Shown: in pieces, positions 16,565 to 26,158 of the stretch | Position numbering within the stretch: position 1 is the first letter of the stretch | Layout: each line of letters starts with the position of its first letter | NCBI GenBank assembly: GCA_963205335.1 | Contig: CAUJIM010000024.1 | Span: 1 to 64,000, forward strand | Direction of reading: 5' to 3' | DNA from: Pseudomonadota bacterium | Lineage (GTDB): Bacteria > Pseudomonadota > Gammaproteobacteria > Burkholderiales > Burkholderiaceae_C | Length of the DNA: 64,000 nucleotides | Program-made: the position numbers and the translations under genes | The notes under the pieces: generated by a model | The model's input: only the letters and a program-made list of their open reading frames with translations | What the model was told of the DNA's origin: nothing | The model's database searches: none

Positions 16565-18520
16565 ATGCTGTACCCGGAAGAATTTGATGTCATCGTCGTC
16601 GGCGGCGGCCACGCGGGCTCCGAAGCCGCGCTCGCGGCCGCGCGCATGGGCTGCAGGACGCTGCTGCTCACGCACAACATCGAGACGCTGGGGCAGATGA
16701 GCTGCAACCCGAGCATCGGCGGCATCGGCAAGGGGCATCTGGTCAAGGAGATCGACGCCCTGGGCGGCGCGATGGCGCTGGCCACCGACGAGGCGGGCAT
16801 CCAGTTCCGCATCCTCAACAGCAGCAAGGGCCCGGCGGTGCGCGCCACGCGGGCGCAGGCCGACCGGCTGCTCTACAAGGCGGCGATCCGCCGCCGCCTG
16901 GAGAACCAGCCCCGTCTCTGGCTGTTCCAGCAGGCCGTCGACGACCTGATGCTCGACGGCGATCGCGTCGTCGGTGCGGTGACGCAGATGGGGGTGCGCT
17001 TTCGTGCGCGCACCGTGGTGCTGACGGCGGGCACGTTTCTCGACGGCAAGATCCACGTTGGCCTGGAGCACTACCAGGGCGGGCGCGCGGGCGATCCGCC
17101 AGCGCTGAGCCTGGCGCGCCGGCTCCGGGAACTGCAGCTGCCGCAGGGGCGGCTGAAGACCGGCACGCCGCCGCGCCTGGACGGCCGCACGATCGACTTT
17201 TCGCGCTGCGTGGCGCAGCCGGGCGATGGCATGCCCGGGGGCGTGAACGAGGGCGCGCTGCCGGTGTTCAGCTATCTGGGCGACGCCGCCATGCACCCCA
17301 AGCAGATGCCGTGCTGGATCACCAACACCAACGAGCGCACGCACGCCATCATCCGCTCGGGGCTGGATCGCAGCCCCATGTTCACCGGCGTGATCGAAGG
17401 GGTGGGGCCGCGCTATTGCCCGAGCGTGGAAGACAAGATCCACCGCTTCGCCGACAAGCCGAGCCACCAGATCTTCCTGGAGCCCGAGGGGCTGACCACG
17501 CACGAGTTCTACCCCAACGGCATCTCGACCAGCCTGCCGTTCGACATACAGGTGGCGCTGGTGCACAGCATCGCGGGGCTGGAGAACGCGCACATCCTGC
17601 GGCCCGGCTACGCCATCGAGTACGACTATTTCGATCCGCGCGCGCTCAAGGGCAGCTTCGAGACGCGCCAGATCTCCGGCCTGTTCTTCGCCGGCCAGAT
17701 CAACGGCACCACGGGCTACGAGGAAGCGGCGGCGCAGGGCCTGTTCGCCGGGCTCAACGCCGCGCTGCAATGCCGGGGCGAGGCGCCGTGGCTGCCGCGG
17801 CGCGACGAGGCCTACCTCGGCGTGCTTGTCGACGACCTGATCACCAAGGGCGTGACCGAGCCCTACCGCATGTTCACCAGCCGCGCCGAGTTCCGCCTGC
17901 AGCTGCGCGAGGACAACGCCGACATGCGGCTGACCGAGACCGGGCGGCGGCTGGGCCTGGTCGACGACGCGCGCTGGGCGGCGTTTTGCCGCAAGCGCGA
18001 CGCGGTGGCGCGCGAGACCGAGCGCCTGAAATCCACCTGGGTGAACCCGCAGGTGCTGGCTGCGGCCGAGTCCGAGCGCGTGCTGGGCAAGGCCATAGAG
18101 CACGAGTACCGGCTGTTCGACCTGCTGCGCCGGCCGGACGTGGATTACGCAGCCCTGGTGTCGCTCGACGGCGGGCGCTACGCCAGCGGCGACGTTTCAC
18201 GTGAAACGCTCGGCGGGCTGCGCGATGCGGTCATCGAGCAGGTGGAGATCGCCGCCAAGTATTCCGGCTACATCGACCGGCAGAAGGAAGAAGTGCAGCG
18301 CGCCGCGCACTACGAGAACCTGCCGCTGCCCGATGACCTCGATTACACGCAGGTGGCCGCGCTGTCGTTCGAGGTGCGCCAGAAGCTGCAGAAGCACCGC
18401 CCGCAGACGCTGGGCCAGGCGTCGCGCATCTCCGGGGTCACGCCGGCGGCCATCTCGCTGCTGCTGGTGCACCTGAAGAAGGGGCGCCTGAGGGACGCGC
18501 CCGCCAGGGCCGCCGCGTGA
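16565..18520 (+). CDS. mnmG: tRNA uridine-5-carboxymethylaminomethyl synthesis enzyme MnmG
   Basis: With MnmE it installs the 5-carboxymethylaminomethyl group at wobble uridine 34, using FAD; cytosolic. The 651-residue length is standard. The FAD-binding [10 protein letters not shown] starts at residue 13. [29 protein letters not shown] and GYIDRQ are family hallmarks. The ATG at 16565 opens the conserved [11 protein letters not shown] region. The gene carries parS-like site 3, read as VSRET. It overlaps rsmG by GTGA and so leads the mnmG-rsmG-parA-parB run. Confidence 0.97.
   Translation: MLYPEEFDVIVVGGGHAGSEAALAAARMGCRTLLLTHNIETLGQMSCNPSIGGIGKGHLVKEIDALGGAMALATDEAGIQFRILNSSKGPAVRATRAQADRLLYKAAIRRRLENQPRLWLFQQAVDDLMLDGDRVVGAVTQMGVRFRARTVVLTAGTFLDGKIHVGLEHYQGGRAGDPPALSLARRLRELQLPQGRLKTGTPPRLDGRTIDFSRCVAQPGDGMPGGVNEGALPVFSYLGDAAMHPKQMPCWITNTNERTHAIIRSGLDRSPMFTGVIEGVGPRYCPSVEDKIHRFADKPSHQIFLEPEGLTTHEFYPNGISTSLPFDIQVALVHSIAGLENAHILRPGYAIEYDYFDPRALKGSFETRQISGLFFAGQINGTTGYEEAAAQGLFAGLNAALQCRGEAPWLPRRDEAYLGVLVDDLITKGVTEPYRMFTSRAEFRLQLREDNADMRLTETGRRLGLVDDARWAAFCRKRDAVARETERLKSTWVNPQVLAAAESERVLGKAIEHEYRLFDLLRRPDVDYAALVSLDGGRYASGDVSRETLGGLRDAVIEQVEIAAKYSGYIDRQKEEVQRAAHYENLPLPDDLDYTQVAALSFEVRQKLQKHRPQTLGQASRISGVTPAAISLLLVHLKKGRLRDAPARAAA
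18193..18208. other. parS-like centromere site 3 (inside mnmG)
   Basis: CGTTTCACGTGAAACG has the full 14-base parS core GTTTCACGTGAAAC. It is coded in mnmG as Val-Ser-Arg-Glu-Thr, showing how a binding site is kept within an essential gene. Confidence 0.85.
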
Positions 18521-19170
18521 CCGGGGCGCTGCGCGAACCGCTGCGCGCAGGCGCGAAGGCCCTGGGCCTGGCGCTGCAGGAACCGCAGCTGACGGCGCTG
18601 CTGGACTTCCTCGCGCTGATGCACAAGTGGAACCAGGTCTACAACCTCACGGCGGTGCGCGACCCGCGCGAGATGCTGGCGCAGCACCTGCTGGACAGCC
18701 TCGCGGCGGTTGCGCCGCTCGCACGCCAGTTGGCCGGGTGCGGTGCGGCGCGGCCGCGCGTGCTCGACGTGGGCTCGGGCGGCGGCCTGCCCGGCGTGGT
18801 GTTCGCCATTTGCTGCCCGCACGTGGACGTGACCTGCGTCGATGCGGTGGCCAAGAAGGCGGCTTTCGTGCAGCAGGTGTCGGCGCAGTTGCCGCTGGCG
18901 AACCTGCACGGCATGCACGCCAGGGTGCAGGACCTCGCCGGTCCGTACGACGTGGTGTGCAGCCGCGCGTTTGCGTCGCTGGCCGATTTCACCGCGTGGT
19001 CGCATCACCTGCTTGCGCCGCAGGCCGTCTGGCTGGCCATGAAGGGCCGGCGCCCGGACGACGAGATCGCGGCGCTGCCGGCCGACGTGCGGGTGTTTCA
19101 CGTGGAACCGCTGGCCGTGCCGGGCCTGGCCGCCGAGCGCTGCCTCGTATGGCTGCGCCCGGCGCCGTAG
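18517..19170 (+). CDS. rsmG: 16S rRNA (guanine-527-N7)-methyltransferase
   Basis: Methylates N7 of G527 in 16S rRNA with S-adenosylmethionine. The 217-residue protein has the family motif [15 protein letters not shown], the SAM loop [10 protein letters not shown] and the catalytic-region [10 protein letters not shown]. The start is a GTG whose last bases overlap the mnmG stop (GTGA), so translation is coupled. Close to its end the codons VFHVEP hold parS-like site 4. parA follows after 64 bases. Confidence 0.96.
   Translation: MTGALREPLRAGAKALGLALQEPQLTALLDFLALMHKWNQVYNLTAVRDPREMLAQHLLDSLAAVAPLARQLAGCGAARPRVLDVGSGGGLPGVVFAICCPHVDVTCVDAVAKKAAFVQQVSAQLPLANLHGMHARVQDLAGPYDVVCSRAFASLADFTAWSHHLLAPQAVWLAMKGRRPDDEIAALPADVRVFHVEPLAVPGLAAERCLVWLRPAP
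19094..19109. other. parS-like centromere site 4 (inside rsmG)
   Basis: TGTTTCACGTGGAACC differs from the parS consensus at two positions and matches forms seen in other proteobacteria. It lies in the rsmG coding sequence, 126 bases before the parA start. Confidence 0.8.
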
Positions 19171-19234
19171 CGCATACACTTGGCGTCTCCCCCTGCCCGA
19201 CTTCGCGCTCGGCCCCCTTTTTCGTTCCAGCAGC

Positions 19235-20005
19235 ATGGCCAAGATTTTTTGCGTCGCCAACCAGAAGGGCGGCGTCGGCAAGACCACCACCACCGTCAAT
19301 CTCGCCGCGGGCCTTGCCAAGGTCGGCCAGCGCGTGCTCATGGTCGATCTCGACCCGCAGGGCAATGCCACGATGGGCTCCGGGGTGGACAAGCGCTCGC
19401 TCGCGCTCTCGGTGTACGACGTGCTGCTCGAATCGGCCAGCGTGGCCGAGGCGGCGGTGCCGGCCGGGCAGTGCGGCTACGCGGTGCTGGGCGCCAACCG
19501 CGAACTCGCGGGCGCCGAGGTGGAACTGGTCGAGCTCGAGCGCCGCGAAAAGCGCCTGAAGGCGGCGCTTGCAGCCGTCGATGCCGACTACGACTTCGTG
19601 CTGATCGATTGCCCGCCCTCGCTGAGCCTGCTCACGCTCAACGGCCTGTGCAGCGCGCACGGCGTGGTCGTGCCGATGCAGTGCGAATACTTCGCACTCG
19701 AGGGGCTGACCGACCTGGTCAACACCATCAAGCAGGTGCACGCCAACCTCAACCCCGACCTGCGCATCATCGGCCTGCTGCGCGTGATGTTCGACCCGCG
19801 CATCACGCTGCAGCAGCAGGTGAGCGAGCAGCTCAAGGGGCATTTCGGCGACAAGGTGTTCAACACCGTGATCCCGCGCAACGTGCGCCTCGCGGAGGCG
19901 CCGAGCTACGGCCTGCCGGGCGTGGTGTTCGATGCCGGTGCGCGCGGCAGCAAGGCCTTCGTCGAGTTCGCGCACGAGATGGTCGAGCGCGCCAAGAAAA
20001 TGTAA
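19235..20005 (+). CDS. parA: Chromosome partitioning ATPase ParA (Soj)
   Basis: Walker-type ATPase that binds the nucleoid and moves ParB-parS complexes apart. The 256-residue length is typical for chromosomal ParA without an N-terminal DNA-binding domain. The deviant Walker A KGGVGKTTT starts at residue 11. LDPQGNAT and LIDCPPSLSLLT (Walker B) are intact. The C-terminus IPRNVRLAEAPSYG is highly conserved. It follows rsmG by 64 bases and is separated from parB by a dispersed palindrome (copy C). Confidence 0.97.
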   Translation: MAKIFCVANQKGGVGKTTTTVNLAAGLAKVGQRVLMVDLDPQGNATMGSGVDKRSLALSVYDVLLESASVAEAAVPAGQCGYAVLGANRELAGAEVELVELERREKRLKAALAAVDADYDFVLIDCPPSLSLLTLNGLCSAHGVVVPMQCEYFALEGLTDLVNTIKQVHANLNPDLRIIGLLRVMFDPRITLQQQVSEQLKGHFGDKVFNTVIPRNVRLAEAPSYGLPGVVFDAGARGSKAFVEFAHEMVERAKKM

Positions 20006-20010
20006 GGAAA

Positions 20011-20058
20011 TCGGCCTCCAGCGCTTGACTGGCAAGCGCTGGCAGCTCTTTTAAACAT
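20011..20058 (-). repeat. Comamonadaceae-type palindromic repeat, copy C (best-preserved)
   Basis: Perfect 10-base arms CCAGCGCTTG (20018-20027) and CAAGCGCTGG (20033-20042) with a 5-base loop, followed by CAGCTCTTTT. It lies between parA and parB. On the plus strand the hairpin is followed by TCTTTT and might attenuate transcription between the two genes. Confidence 0.85.
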
Positions 20059-20131
20059 AGTAAAACAGCCCGCTCGTCCCCGGCCCTCTCGGCCATCGGC
20101 GCCGCGGCATCTACCCTGGTGGAGTGTGACC

Positions 20132-21046
20132 ATGGCAAGCAAGAAACCCAAGGGCCTTGGCCGCGGACTGGAAGCCCTGCTGGGCCCCAAGGTGGCCGAC
20201 GCCGGCGCCGCGGCGCCGGCCGGCAACGGCCCGCCCGCCAGCCTGCCGCTGGACGCGCTGGTGCCCGGCGCCTACCAGCCGCGCACCCGCATGGACGAGG
20301 GCGCGCTCTACGAGCTGGCCGAGAGTATCCGGGCGCAGGGCGTGATGCAGCCCATCCTGGTGCGGCGCCTGGCCGGCGGCGAGCACGCCGGCAAGTACGA
20401 GATCATCGCCGGCGAGCGGCGCTTCCGGGCGTCGCAGCTGGCCGGCCTGGCCGAGGTGCCGGTGCTGGTGCGCGACGTGCCCGACGAGGCCGCCGCCGCG
20501 ATGGCGCTGATCGAGAACATCCAGCGCGAAGACCTCAACCCGCTCGAAGAGGCGCAGGGCCTGCAGCGCCTGGTGCGCGAGTTCGGCCTGACGCACGAGC
20601 AGGCGGCGCAGGCCGTGGGGCGCTCGCGCAGCGCCGCGAGCAACCTGCTGCGCCTGCTCAACCTGGCCGAGCCGGTGCAGACCATGCTGATGGCCGGCGA
20701 CATCGACATGGGCCATGCGCGCGCCCTGCTGGCGCTCGATCGCGCGGCGCAGATCACGGCGGCCAACCAGATCGTGGCGCGCAAGCTCTCGGTGCGCGAG
20801 GCCGAGAGCCTGGTCAAGCGCCTGGGCGCCGAATTCCAGCTGCTGCCGCAAAAGCCCAAGAAGGAAAAGTCGCGCGACATCCGGCGCGTGGAAGAAGAAC
20901 TCTCCGACCTGCTCACCGCCGAGGTCGAGGTGCGCGTGAAAAAGCGCGTCAAGCGCGGCGGCCGGATCGAGGAGGTGGGCGAGCTGGCGATCGGCTTCGG
21001 CTCGCTCGACGCGCTCAACGGCCTGATCGAGCGCCTGCGCGGCTGA
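20132..21046 (+). CDS. parB: Chromosome partitioning protein ParB (Spo0J)
   Basis: Binds and spreads from parS sites and acts as a CTP switch in segregation. The 304-residue protein starts with KKPKGLGRGLEALLG, the ParA-contacting N-terminus. It has the CTPase/ParB core (GERRFRA; ENIQREDLNPLEEA), the helix-turn-helix (GLTHEQAAQAVGRSRSAASN) and a C-terminal dimerisation region. The ATG at 20132 is preferred to an upstream GTG at 20126 because GGTGGAG is seven bases before it. Four likely target sites lie within 4.4 kb upstream. Confidence 0.97.
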   Translation: MASKKPKGLGRGLEALLGPKVADAGAAAPAGNGPPASLPLDALVPGAYQPRTRMDEGALYELAESIRAQGVMQPILVRRLAGGEHAGKYEIIAGERRFRASQLAGLAEVPVLVRDVPDEAAAAMALIENIQREDLNPLEEAQGLQRLVREFGLTHEQAAQAVGRSRSAASNLLRLLNLAEPVQTMLMAGDIDMGHARALLALDRAAQITAANQIVARKLSVREAESLVKRLGAEFQLLPQKPKKEKSRDIRRVEEELSDLLTAEVEVRVKKRVKRGGRIEEVGELAIGFGSLDALNGLIERLRG

Positions 21047-21064
21047 CCGCTCCACGAGCGCGCG

Positions 21065-21814
21065 ATGCCTCTGCCCTGGCCGCTGCCGGCCTTGCTCGCC
21101 TGGGGCGCGAGCTGGCTGCTGTTCACTGACCTGCGGCCGCGCCATGGCCTGGTCTGGGCGCTGCTGGCCGCCTGCGCGCTGGGCACGCTGGCCAGCCTCT
21201 GGGGCACGCGCTGGTGGCGCCGGGTCTTCATCGCGCTCGGGTTCCCGCTGTCGCTGGCGGCCAGCGGCGCGGCCGCGCTGCCTCCCTGGGCCTGGCTGAT
21301 CCCGCTGGCCCTGCTGCTGCTGGTGTACCCGCTCAACGCGTGGCGCGATGCGCCGCTGTTCCCCACGCCGCTGCGCGCGCTCGATGGCCTGGCCGCGGCC
21401 GCGCCGCTGGCCGCGGGCGCCCGCGTGCTCGATGCCGGGTGCGGCCTGGGCCACGGCCTGCGGGCGCTGCGCCGCGCCTACCCGCAGGCGCAGTGGCACG
21501 GAACGGAGTGGAGCTGGCCGCTGGCGCTCCTGTGCCGCCTGCGCTGCCCCTGGGCGCGCGTGCGCCGCGGCGACATCTGGGCCGAGCCCTGGGGCGGCTA
21601 CCAGCTCGTCTACCTGTTCCAGCGCCCCGAAAGCATGGAGCGGGCGGCCGCCAAGGCCGGCGCCGAGATGGCCGCGGGCGGCTGGCTCGTGAGCCTCGGA
21701 TTTCCGGTGCCCGGCGCCGAGCCGGCCGCGCTGCTGCCCCCGACCGCGGGCCATCCGGTATGGGTGTATCGCCTGCCGCTGGCGGCGCAGGCGCCCATGG
21801 CAAAACGTAAATAA
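21065..21814 (+). CDS. Membrane-anchored class I SAM-dependent methyltransferase
   Basis: A 249-residue protein with two parts. Residues about 5-90 form three or four hydrophobic helices, and residues about 110-249 a small Rossmann methyltransferase with motif I VLDAGCGLGHG. The substrate is unknown. The gene starts 18 bases after parB and probably belongs to the same transcript. The short catalytic part lacks a recognisable substrate-binding insert. The membrane anchor suggests a lipid, quinone or membrane-protein target. Confidence 0.75.
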   Translation: MPLPWPLPALLAWGASWLLFTDLRPRHGLVWALLAACALGTLASLWGTRWWRRVFIALGFPLSLAASGAAALPPWAWLIPLALLLLVYPLNAWRDAPLFPTPLRALDGLAAAAPLAAGARVLDAGCGLGHGLRALRRAYPQAQWHGTEWSWPLALLCRLRCPWARVRRGDIWAEPWGGYQLVYLFQRPESMERAAAKAGAEMAAGGWLVSLGFPVPGAEPAALLPPTAGHPVWVYRLPLAAQAPMAKRK

Positions 21815-21911
21815 TTGCATGAATGTGCACGCTTGCCGGTATTATTCGCGGCCTCTTCCCGGTCCCGTGGCGGGTCCGGGTTCTGTCATGCATTGGAGAA
21901 GGGAAAAAACC

Positions 21912-22952
21912 ATGTCTCGCAAAACCCTGACGCTGCTGGCCGCGGCCTGCGCCGTGGTGGCGCTCGCCGGCTGTGAAACCACCGACATGAAGATGGGCAG
22001 CGCCGAATCCAAGACCGTGGCCACGGGCGCCGCGGCGGGCGGCAACGCGGCCAATGCCAGCGGCCAGCTGGAGCACTGCCCCGCGCCGCTGGGCACGGTC
22101 TCGCTGGTCGAGAACCAGAACGCCGGCTGGTACACCATCCTGCGCAACGAATACAGGCTGCCGCCCACCTCCAACCTGCTGCGCCTGCTGATCCAGCAGT
22201 CCAACTGCTTCGTCGTGGTGGAGCGCGGCGCGGCCGGCATGGGCGCCATGCAGCGCGAGCGCGAGCTGATGGGTTCGGGCGAGATGCGCGGCGGCAGCAA
22301 CTTCGGCAAGGGCCAGATGGTGGCCTCCGACTACGGCCTGTCGCCCGAGATCATCTTCAGCGAAGGCAACACCGGCGGCATGGGCGGCGCGCTGGGCGGC
22401 CTGTTCGGCAGGGGCGCCGGGACCGTGCTCGGCGCCGTGGCGGCCGGCACCAAGACGCGCGAGGCCAGCACCATGCTGACCCTGGTGGACAACCGCTCGG
22501 GCGTGCAGGTGGCCGCCTCCGAAGGCAGCGCCTCCAAGACCGACTTCGCCGGCATGGGCGCGCTGTTCGGCGTCGGCGCCGCCGGCGGGCTGGGCGGCTA
22601 CCAGAACACGCCGCAGGGCAAGGTCATCACCGCCGCGTTCATGGACGCCTACAACCAGATGGTCGTGGCGCTGCGCGGCTACCGGGCGCAGACCGTGCAG
22701 GGCCAGGGGCTGGGCGGCGGCGGCAAGCTGACGGTGGACGGCGCCGCCGCGCCCTCGCAGACCCGCGTCGGCGCCGCGATGTCCGCGATGGAGGCGCAGG
22801 ACCGCCTGAACGCGCTGGGCTACAACGTCGGCACGCCCGACGGCAAGCTGGGCCCGCGCAGCGTGGCAGCCATCCGCTCGTTCCAGAAGGACCGCGGCCT
22901 GCCGGTCTCCGGACAGCTCGATACCGCGACGCGGGACGCGCTCTCGCGCTGA
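21912..22952 (+). CDS. CsgG-like lipoprotein with C-terminal peptidoglycan-binding domain
   Basis: A 346-residue lipoprotein. The signal peptide ends in the lipobox LAGC. The central part (about 60-270) resembles the CsgG/curli-assembly fold with glycine-rich stretches. The last 60 residues form a peptidoglycan-binding-1 domain (AQDRLNALGYNVGTPDGKLG...AIRSFQ). The ATG at 21912 is chosen for the MSRKTLTLL signal start and the GGAGAAGGG site upstream. A role in linking an outer-membrane assembly to the wall is inference. No curli genes are nearby. Confidence 0.8.
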   Translation: MSRKTLTLLAAACAVVALAGCETTDMKMGSAESKTVATGAAAGGNAANASGQLEHCPAPLGTVSLVENQNAGWYTILRNEYRLPPTSNLLRLLIQQSNCFVVVERGAAGMGAMQRERELMGSGEMRGGSNFGKGQMVASDYGLSPEIIFSEGNTGGMGGALGGLFGRGAGTVLGAVAAGTKTREASTMLTLVDNRSGVQVAASEGSASKTDFAGMGALFGVGAAGGLGGYQNTPQGKVITAAFMDAYNQMVVALRGYRAQTVQGQGLGGGGKLTVDGAAAPSQTRVGAAMSAMEAQDRLNALGYNVGTPDGKLGPRSVAAIRSFQKDRGLPVSGQLDTATRDALSR

Positions 22953-23032
22953 GCCGGCACCCCGGCCCCTGCGGCCCGCGCGCGGGCGCATGATCGGGGG
23001 GCACATCGTCCGCGTCTCGCGGGAGGGCAGGC

Positions 23033-24271
23033 ATGCCAGGCAAAGCGTCTTCATTTCGTGCGGATCTGCGAACCACCGGTCTGGTGACGCTGGCGCACGG
23101 CACCTCGCACTTCTTCCAGCTGCTGCTGCCGCCGCTGTTCCCGCTGCTGGTGGCCGAGTTCGGCTTCAGCTACTCGGAGCTGGGGCTGCTGCTGACGGCG
23201 TTTTTCGTCACCTCGGGCATAGGGCAGGCGCTGTCGGGCTTCGTGGTGGACCGCTTCGGCGCCCGGCCGGTGCTGTTCGCCTCGCTCGGCGGCTTCGCCG
23301 CGTCGGCGGTGGTGGCCGCCAGCGCCACCGGGTACGCCGGCTTCGTCGCCGCCGTGGTGATCGCGGGCCTGGCCAACGCGTCGTTCCATCCGGTCGATTT
23401 CACCATCCTGAACCGGCGCATCTCCAGCGAGCGCCTGGGCCACGCCTACGCGGCGCACGGCATCTCGGGCAACCTCGGATGGGCCGTCTCGCCGGTCCTG
23501 GCCGTGATCGCCGCCTACAGCGGATCGTGGCGCGTGGCCTGCCTGAGCGCGGCGGCCTGGGCGCTGCTGGTGCTCGCGCTGCTGGCGTACCGGCGCGATG
23601 CGCTGCAGGAGTCGCCGGACGCGCCGCGCGCCGGCATCGCGCAGGCCGCGGCGGCGCAGGAGCATCCGCTTGCCTTCCTGAAGCTGCCCGCGGTGTGGCT
23701 GTGCTTCGCCTTCTTCTTCTGGACCACCTGCTCGCTCACGGCGATACAGAGCTTCGCCGCGCCGGCGCTCGAGCGGCTCTACCAGATGCCGCTGACGCTC
23801 GCGGCCACCGTGGTCACCGGCTACATGCTGTGCAGCGCCACCGGCATGGTCATCGGCGGCTTCGTCGTCACGCGCGTCAGGCGCATGGAGCTGACGATCG
23901 CCATCTGCCTGCTGGCCTCCGCGCTGCTGCTGGTGCTCGTCGGCTGGGGCGCGCTGCCCGGGGTGGCCGCGCTGGCGGTCGCGGCGGTCGCCGGCTTCGG
24001 CATCGGCATCGCCGGGCCGTCGCGCGACATGCTCATCAAGTCGGCCACGCCGCCCGGCGCCACCGGGCGGGTCTACGGCATGGTGTATTCGGGGCTGGAC
24101 CTGGGCTCCAGCCTGGCCGCGCCGGTCTGGGGCGCGATGATGGACGCGCAGATGTACTCCGGCATCTTCTACGGCTCGGCCGTCGCGCTGGCGATCAGCG
24201 TGGTGTCGGCCGGATTCGTCGGGGCCAGCGTGGCGGGGCGCCGCCTGCGCGCCTCGCGCGCGCCGGCCTGA
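23033..24271 (+). CDS. MFS transporter, fosmidomycin-resistance-like
   Basis: A 412-residue inner-membrane transporter with 12 predicted helices. The motif-A region reads GFVVDRFGARPVLF after helix 2. The YAAHGISGNLGWAVSP segment resembles Fsr-type exporters. The loop after helix 6 (about 185-205) is charged. The N-terminus carries no signal. It is monocistronic by position and ends 15 bases from the convergent FAD-oxidase gene. The substrate is unknown. Confidence 0.85.
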   Translation: MPGKASSFRADLRTTGLVTLAHGTSHFFQLLLPPLFPLLVAEFGFSYSELGLLLTAFFVTSGIGQALSGFVVDRFGARPVLFASLGGFAASAVVAASATGYAGFVAAVVIAGLANASFHPVDFTILNRRISSERLGHAYAAHGISGNLGWAVSPVLAVIAAYSGSWRVACLSAAAWALLVLALLAYRRDALQESPDAPRAGIAQAAAAQEHPLAFLKLPAVWLCFAFFFWTTCSLTAIQSFAAPALERLYQMPLTLAATVVTGYMLCSATGMVIGGFVVTRVRRMELTIAICLLASALLLVLVGWGALPGVAALAVAAVAGFGIGIAGPSRDMLIKSATPPGATGRVYGMVYSGLDLGSSLAAPVWGAMMDAQMYSGIFYGSAVALAISVVSAGFVGASVAGRRLRASRAPA

Positions 24272-24286
24272 ACGCCGGCGCAACGC

Positions 24287-25711
24287 TCAGAGCGTAAAAA
24301 TCTTCCCCGGATTGAGGATGTTCCCGGGGTCGAGCGCCTGCTTGATCGAGCGCATCATCGCCACGCCGCCGAGGCCGGCTTCCTGGAGCAGGAAGTCCAT
24401 CTTGTGCACGCCGATGCCGTGCTCGCCGGTGCAGGTGCCGCCGAGCCTGAGCGCGCGCTCGACCAGTTGGCGGTTGAGCTGCTCGGCCCGCGCGCGCTCC
24501 TCGGGATGGTCGGGGTGGATCAGGTAGCCGAAGTGGAAGTTGCCATCACCCACGTGGCCGACGAGAAAGTACGGGATGCCGCTGGCGTCGGCCTCGGCGA
24601 CGCAGTCCAGCAGCGCATCGGCCAGGCGCGAGATCGGCACGCAGGCGTCGGTGGCGATCGGCGTGCAGCCGGGGCGGGTGTTGATCGCGGCGAAATAGGC
24701 GTTGTGCCGCGCGGTCCACAGCCGCGTGCGCTCCTCGGGCGTGCTGGCCCATTCGAAGTCGGTGCCGCCATGCCCGCTGGCCAGCTCCTGCACCATCTCG
24801 GCCTGCTCCTTGACGCTGGCCGGCGAGCCGTGGAATTCCATCAGCAGCATCGGCTCCTCGCGCAAGCCCAGCTTGCTGTAGGCATTCACGCCGCGCACGG
24901 TGTTGGCGTCGATCAACTCCACGCGGGCGATCGGCACGCCGAGCTGGATGGTCTGGATCACCGTGCGCACCGCCGCCTCGATGCTGGGAAACGAGCAGAT
25001 CGCCGCGCTCACGGCCTCGGGCAGCGGGTACAGGCGCAGCGTCACCTCGGTGAAGATGCCCAGCGTGCCTTCGCTGCCCACCATCAGGCGCGTGAGGTCG
25101 TAGCCGGCGCTGCTCTTCCTGGCGTGCGTGCCGGTGCGGATCACCTCGCCGCCGGCCGTGACCACCTCCAGCGCCAGCACGTTGTCGCGCATGGTGCCGT
25201 AGCGCACGGCGTTGGTGCCGCTGGCCCGCGTCGCCGCCATGCCGCCGATGCTGGCGTCGGCCCCCGGGTCGATGGGAAAGAACAGGCCGGTATCCTTCAC
25301 CGCGTCGTTCACCGCCTTGCGCGTGATCCCCGGCTGCACGGTGATGGTGAGATCGTCGGCATGGATCGCAAGCACCCGGTTCATGCGGTTCACGTCGATG
25401 CTGATGCCGCCCTGCACGGCCAGCAGATGGCCTTCGAGCGACGAGCCGGCGGCATAGGGGATCACCGGGACGCCGTGGTCGCCGGCAAGCCGGACGGCGT
25501 CGGCCACGTCGCGCGTGGATTCGGCGAACACCACCGCCGACGGCGGCGGCGCCTGGATCGAGCCCTCCACCTGGCCGTGCTGTTCGCGCACCGCCATGGC
25601 GGTCGAGCACTGGGCGCCAAAGCGCTGCGCCAGGGCCTGCAGCAGTGCTTCGGGCACCGGGCGCGCGGCGCAGGCGGACGATGGATGGGCGGGGATGTCG
25701 GGGGCATTCAT
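24287..25711 (-). CDS. FAD-binding D-lactate/glycolate dehydrogenase (GlcD/Dld type)
   Basis: Oxidises a 2-hydroxy acid such as D-lactate or glycolate, passing electrons to cytochrome c or quinone. The 474-residue protein has the VAO-type FAD fold (PYAAGSSLEGH, about 90-100; GADASIGGMAATRASGTNAVRYG) and the FAD-oxidase C-terminal domain (FLVGHVGDGNFHF; GTCTGEHGIGVHKM). The ATG at 25711 gives a normal length; the frame further upstream is unrelated. Malate synthase G elsewhere in the window could use glyoxylate made by such an enzyme. Confidence 0.9.
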   Translation of the reverse strand: MNAPDIPAHPSSACAARPVPEALLQALAQRFGAQCSTAMAVREQHGQVEGSIQAPPPSAVVFAESTRDVADAVRLAGDHGVPVIPYAAGSSLEGHLLAVQGGISIDVNRMNRVLAIHADDLTITVQPGITRKAVNDAVKDTGLFFPIDPGADASIGGMAATRASGTNAVRYGTMRDNVLALEVVTAGGEVIRTGTHARKSSAGYDLTRLMVGSEGTLGIFTEVTLRLYPLPEAVSAAICSFPSIEAAVRTVIQTIQLGVPIARVELIDANTVRGVNAYSKLGLREEPMLLMEFHGSPASVKEQAEMVQELASGHGGTDFEWASTPEERTRLWTARHNAYFAAINTRPGCTPIATDACVPISRLADALLDCVAEADASGIPYFLVGHVGDGNFHFGYLIHPDHPEERARAEQLNRQLVERALRLGGTCTGEHGIGVHKMDFLLQEAGLGGVAMMRSIKQALDPGNILNPGKIFTL

Positions 25712-25773
25712 GGGCGGTCTCCGGTGGCCAAAAAGAATACCACCGCCGCCCTGGCGGCGTGCCCGGCGGGAAG

Positions 25774-25998
25774 CTATCGGGCGTTCTGGCCGGTCCTTGC
25801 CGCCGCGCGCACCAGCGTGCCGCCGCGCTGCATGCTGGTATGGGCCGAGGCGGGGGCGGAGAGGCCGCCGCTCTGCGCCCCGTGCCGCGGGGGCGTGGTG
25901 CGTGCCTGCAGCGTCGAGGCGCTGCCGGCCACGATGGCTGCGATCAGCAGCACGCTGGCCGCTTCGAAATTGAAGGGACGCTGGCTCGTGGGCTTCAT
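25774..25998 (-). CDS. Small hypothetical protein with one hydrophobic segment
   Basis: A 74-codon frame with ATG at 25998 and an AAAGGA site nine bases upstream. Residues 1-12 are polar and basic, 13-31 hydrophobic (AASVLLIAAIVAGSAS), and the rest hydrophilic and proline/arginine-rich, so it could be exported or anchored. I recognise no family. It could instead be a non-coding region upstream of the FAD-oxidase gene; the start signals are the main support. Confidence 0.5.
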   Translation of the reverse strand: MKPTSQRPFNFEAASVLLIAAIVAGSASTLQARTTPPRHGAQSGGLSAPASAHTSMQRGGTLVRAAARTGQNAR

Positions 25999-26158
25999 GG
26001 CGGGATTCCTTTGCCAAGGTGGTACATGGCTTCATTGCACTGCAGCGCGGAGCGCGGGGCCAGTTTTTTTGCCTGCTGTTGCCTGAGCCAACATTTGGGC
26101 GCGGATGTAAAGACCGGGCGTCGCGCACAATTTGCCATCTCCAGGCAAGGAATGCACC

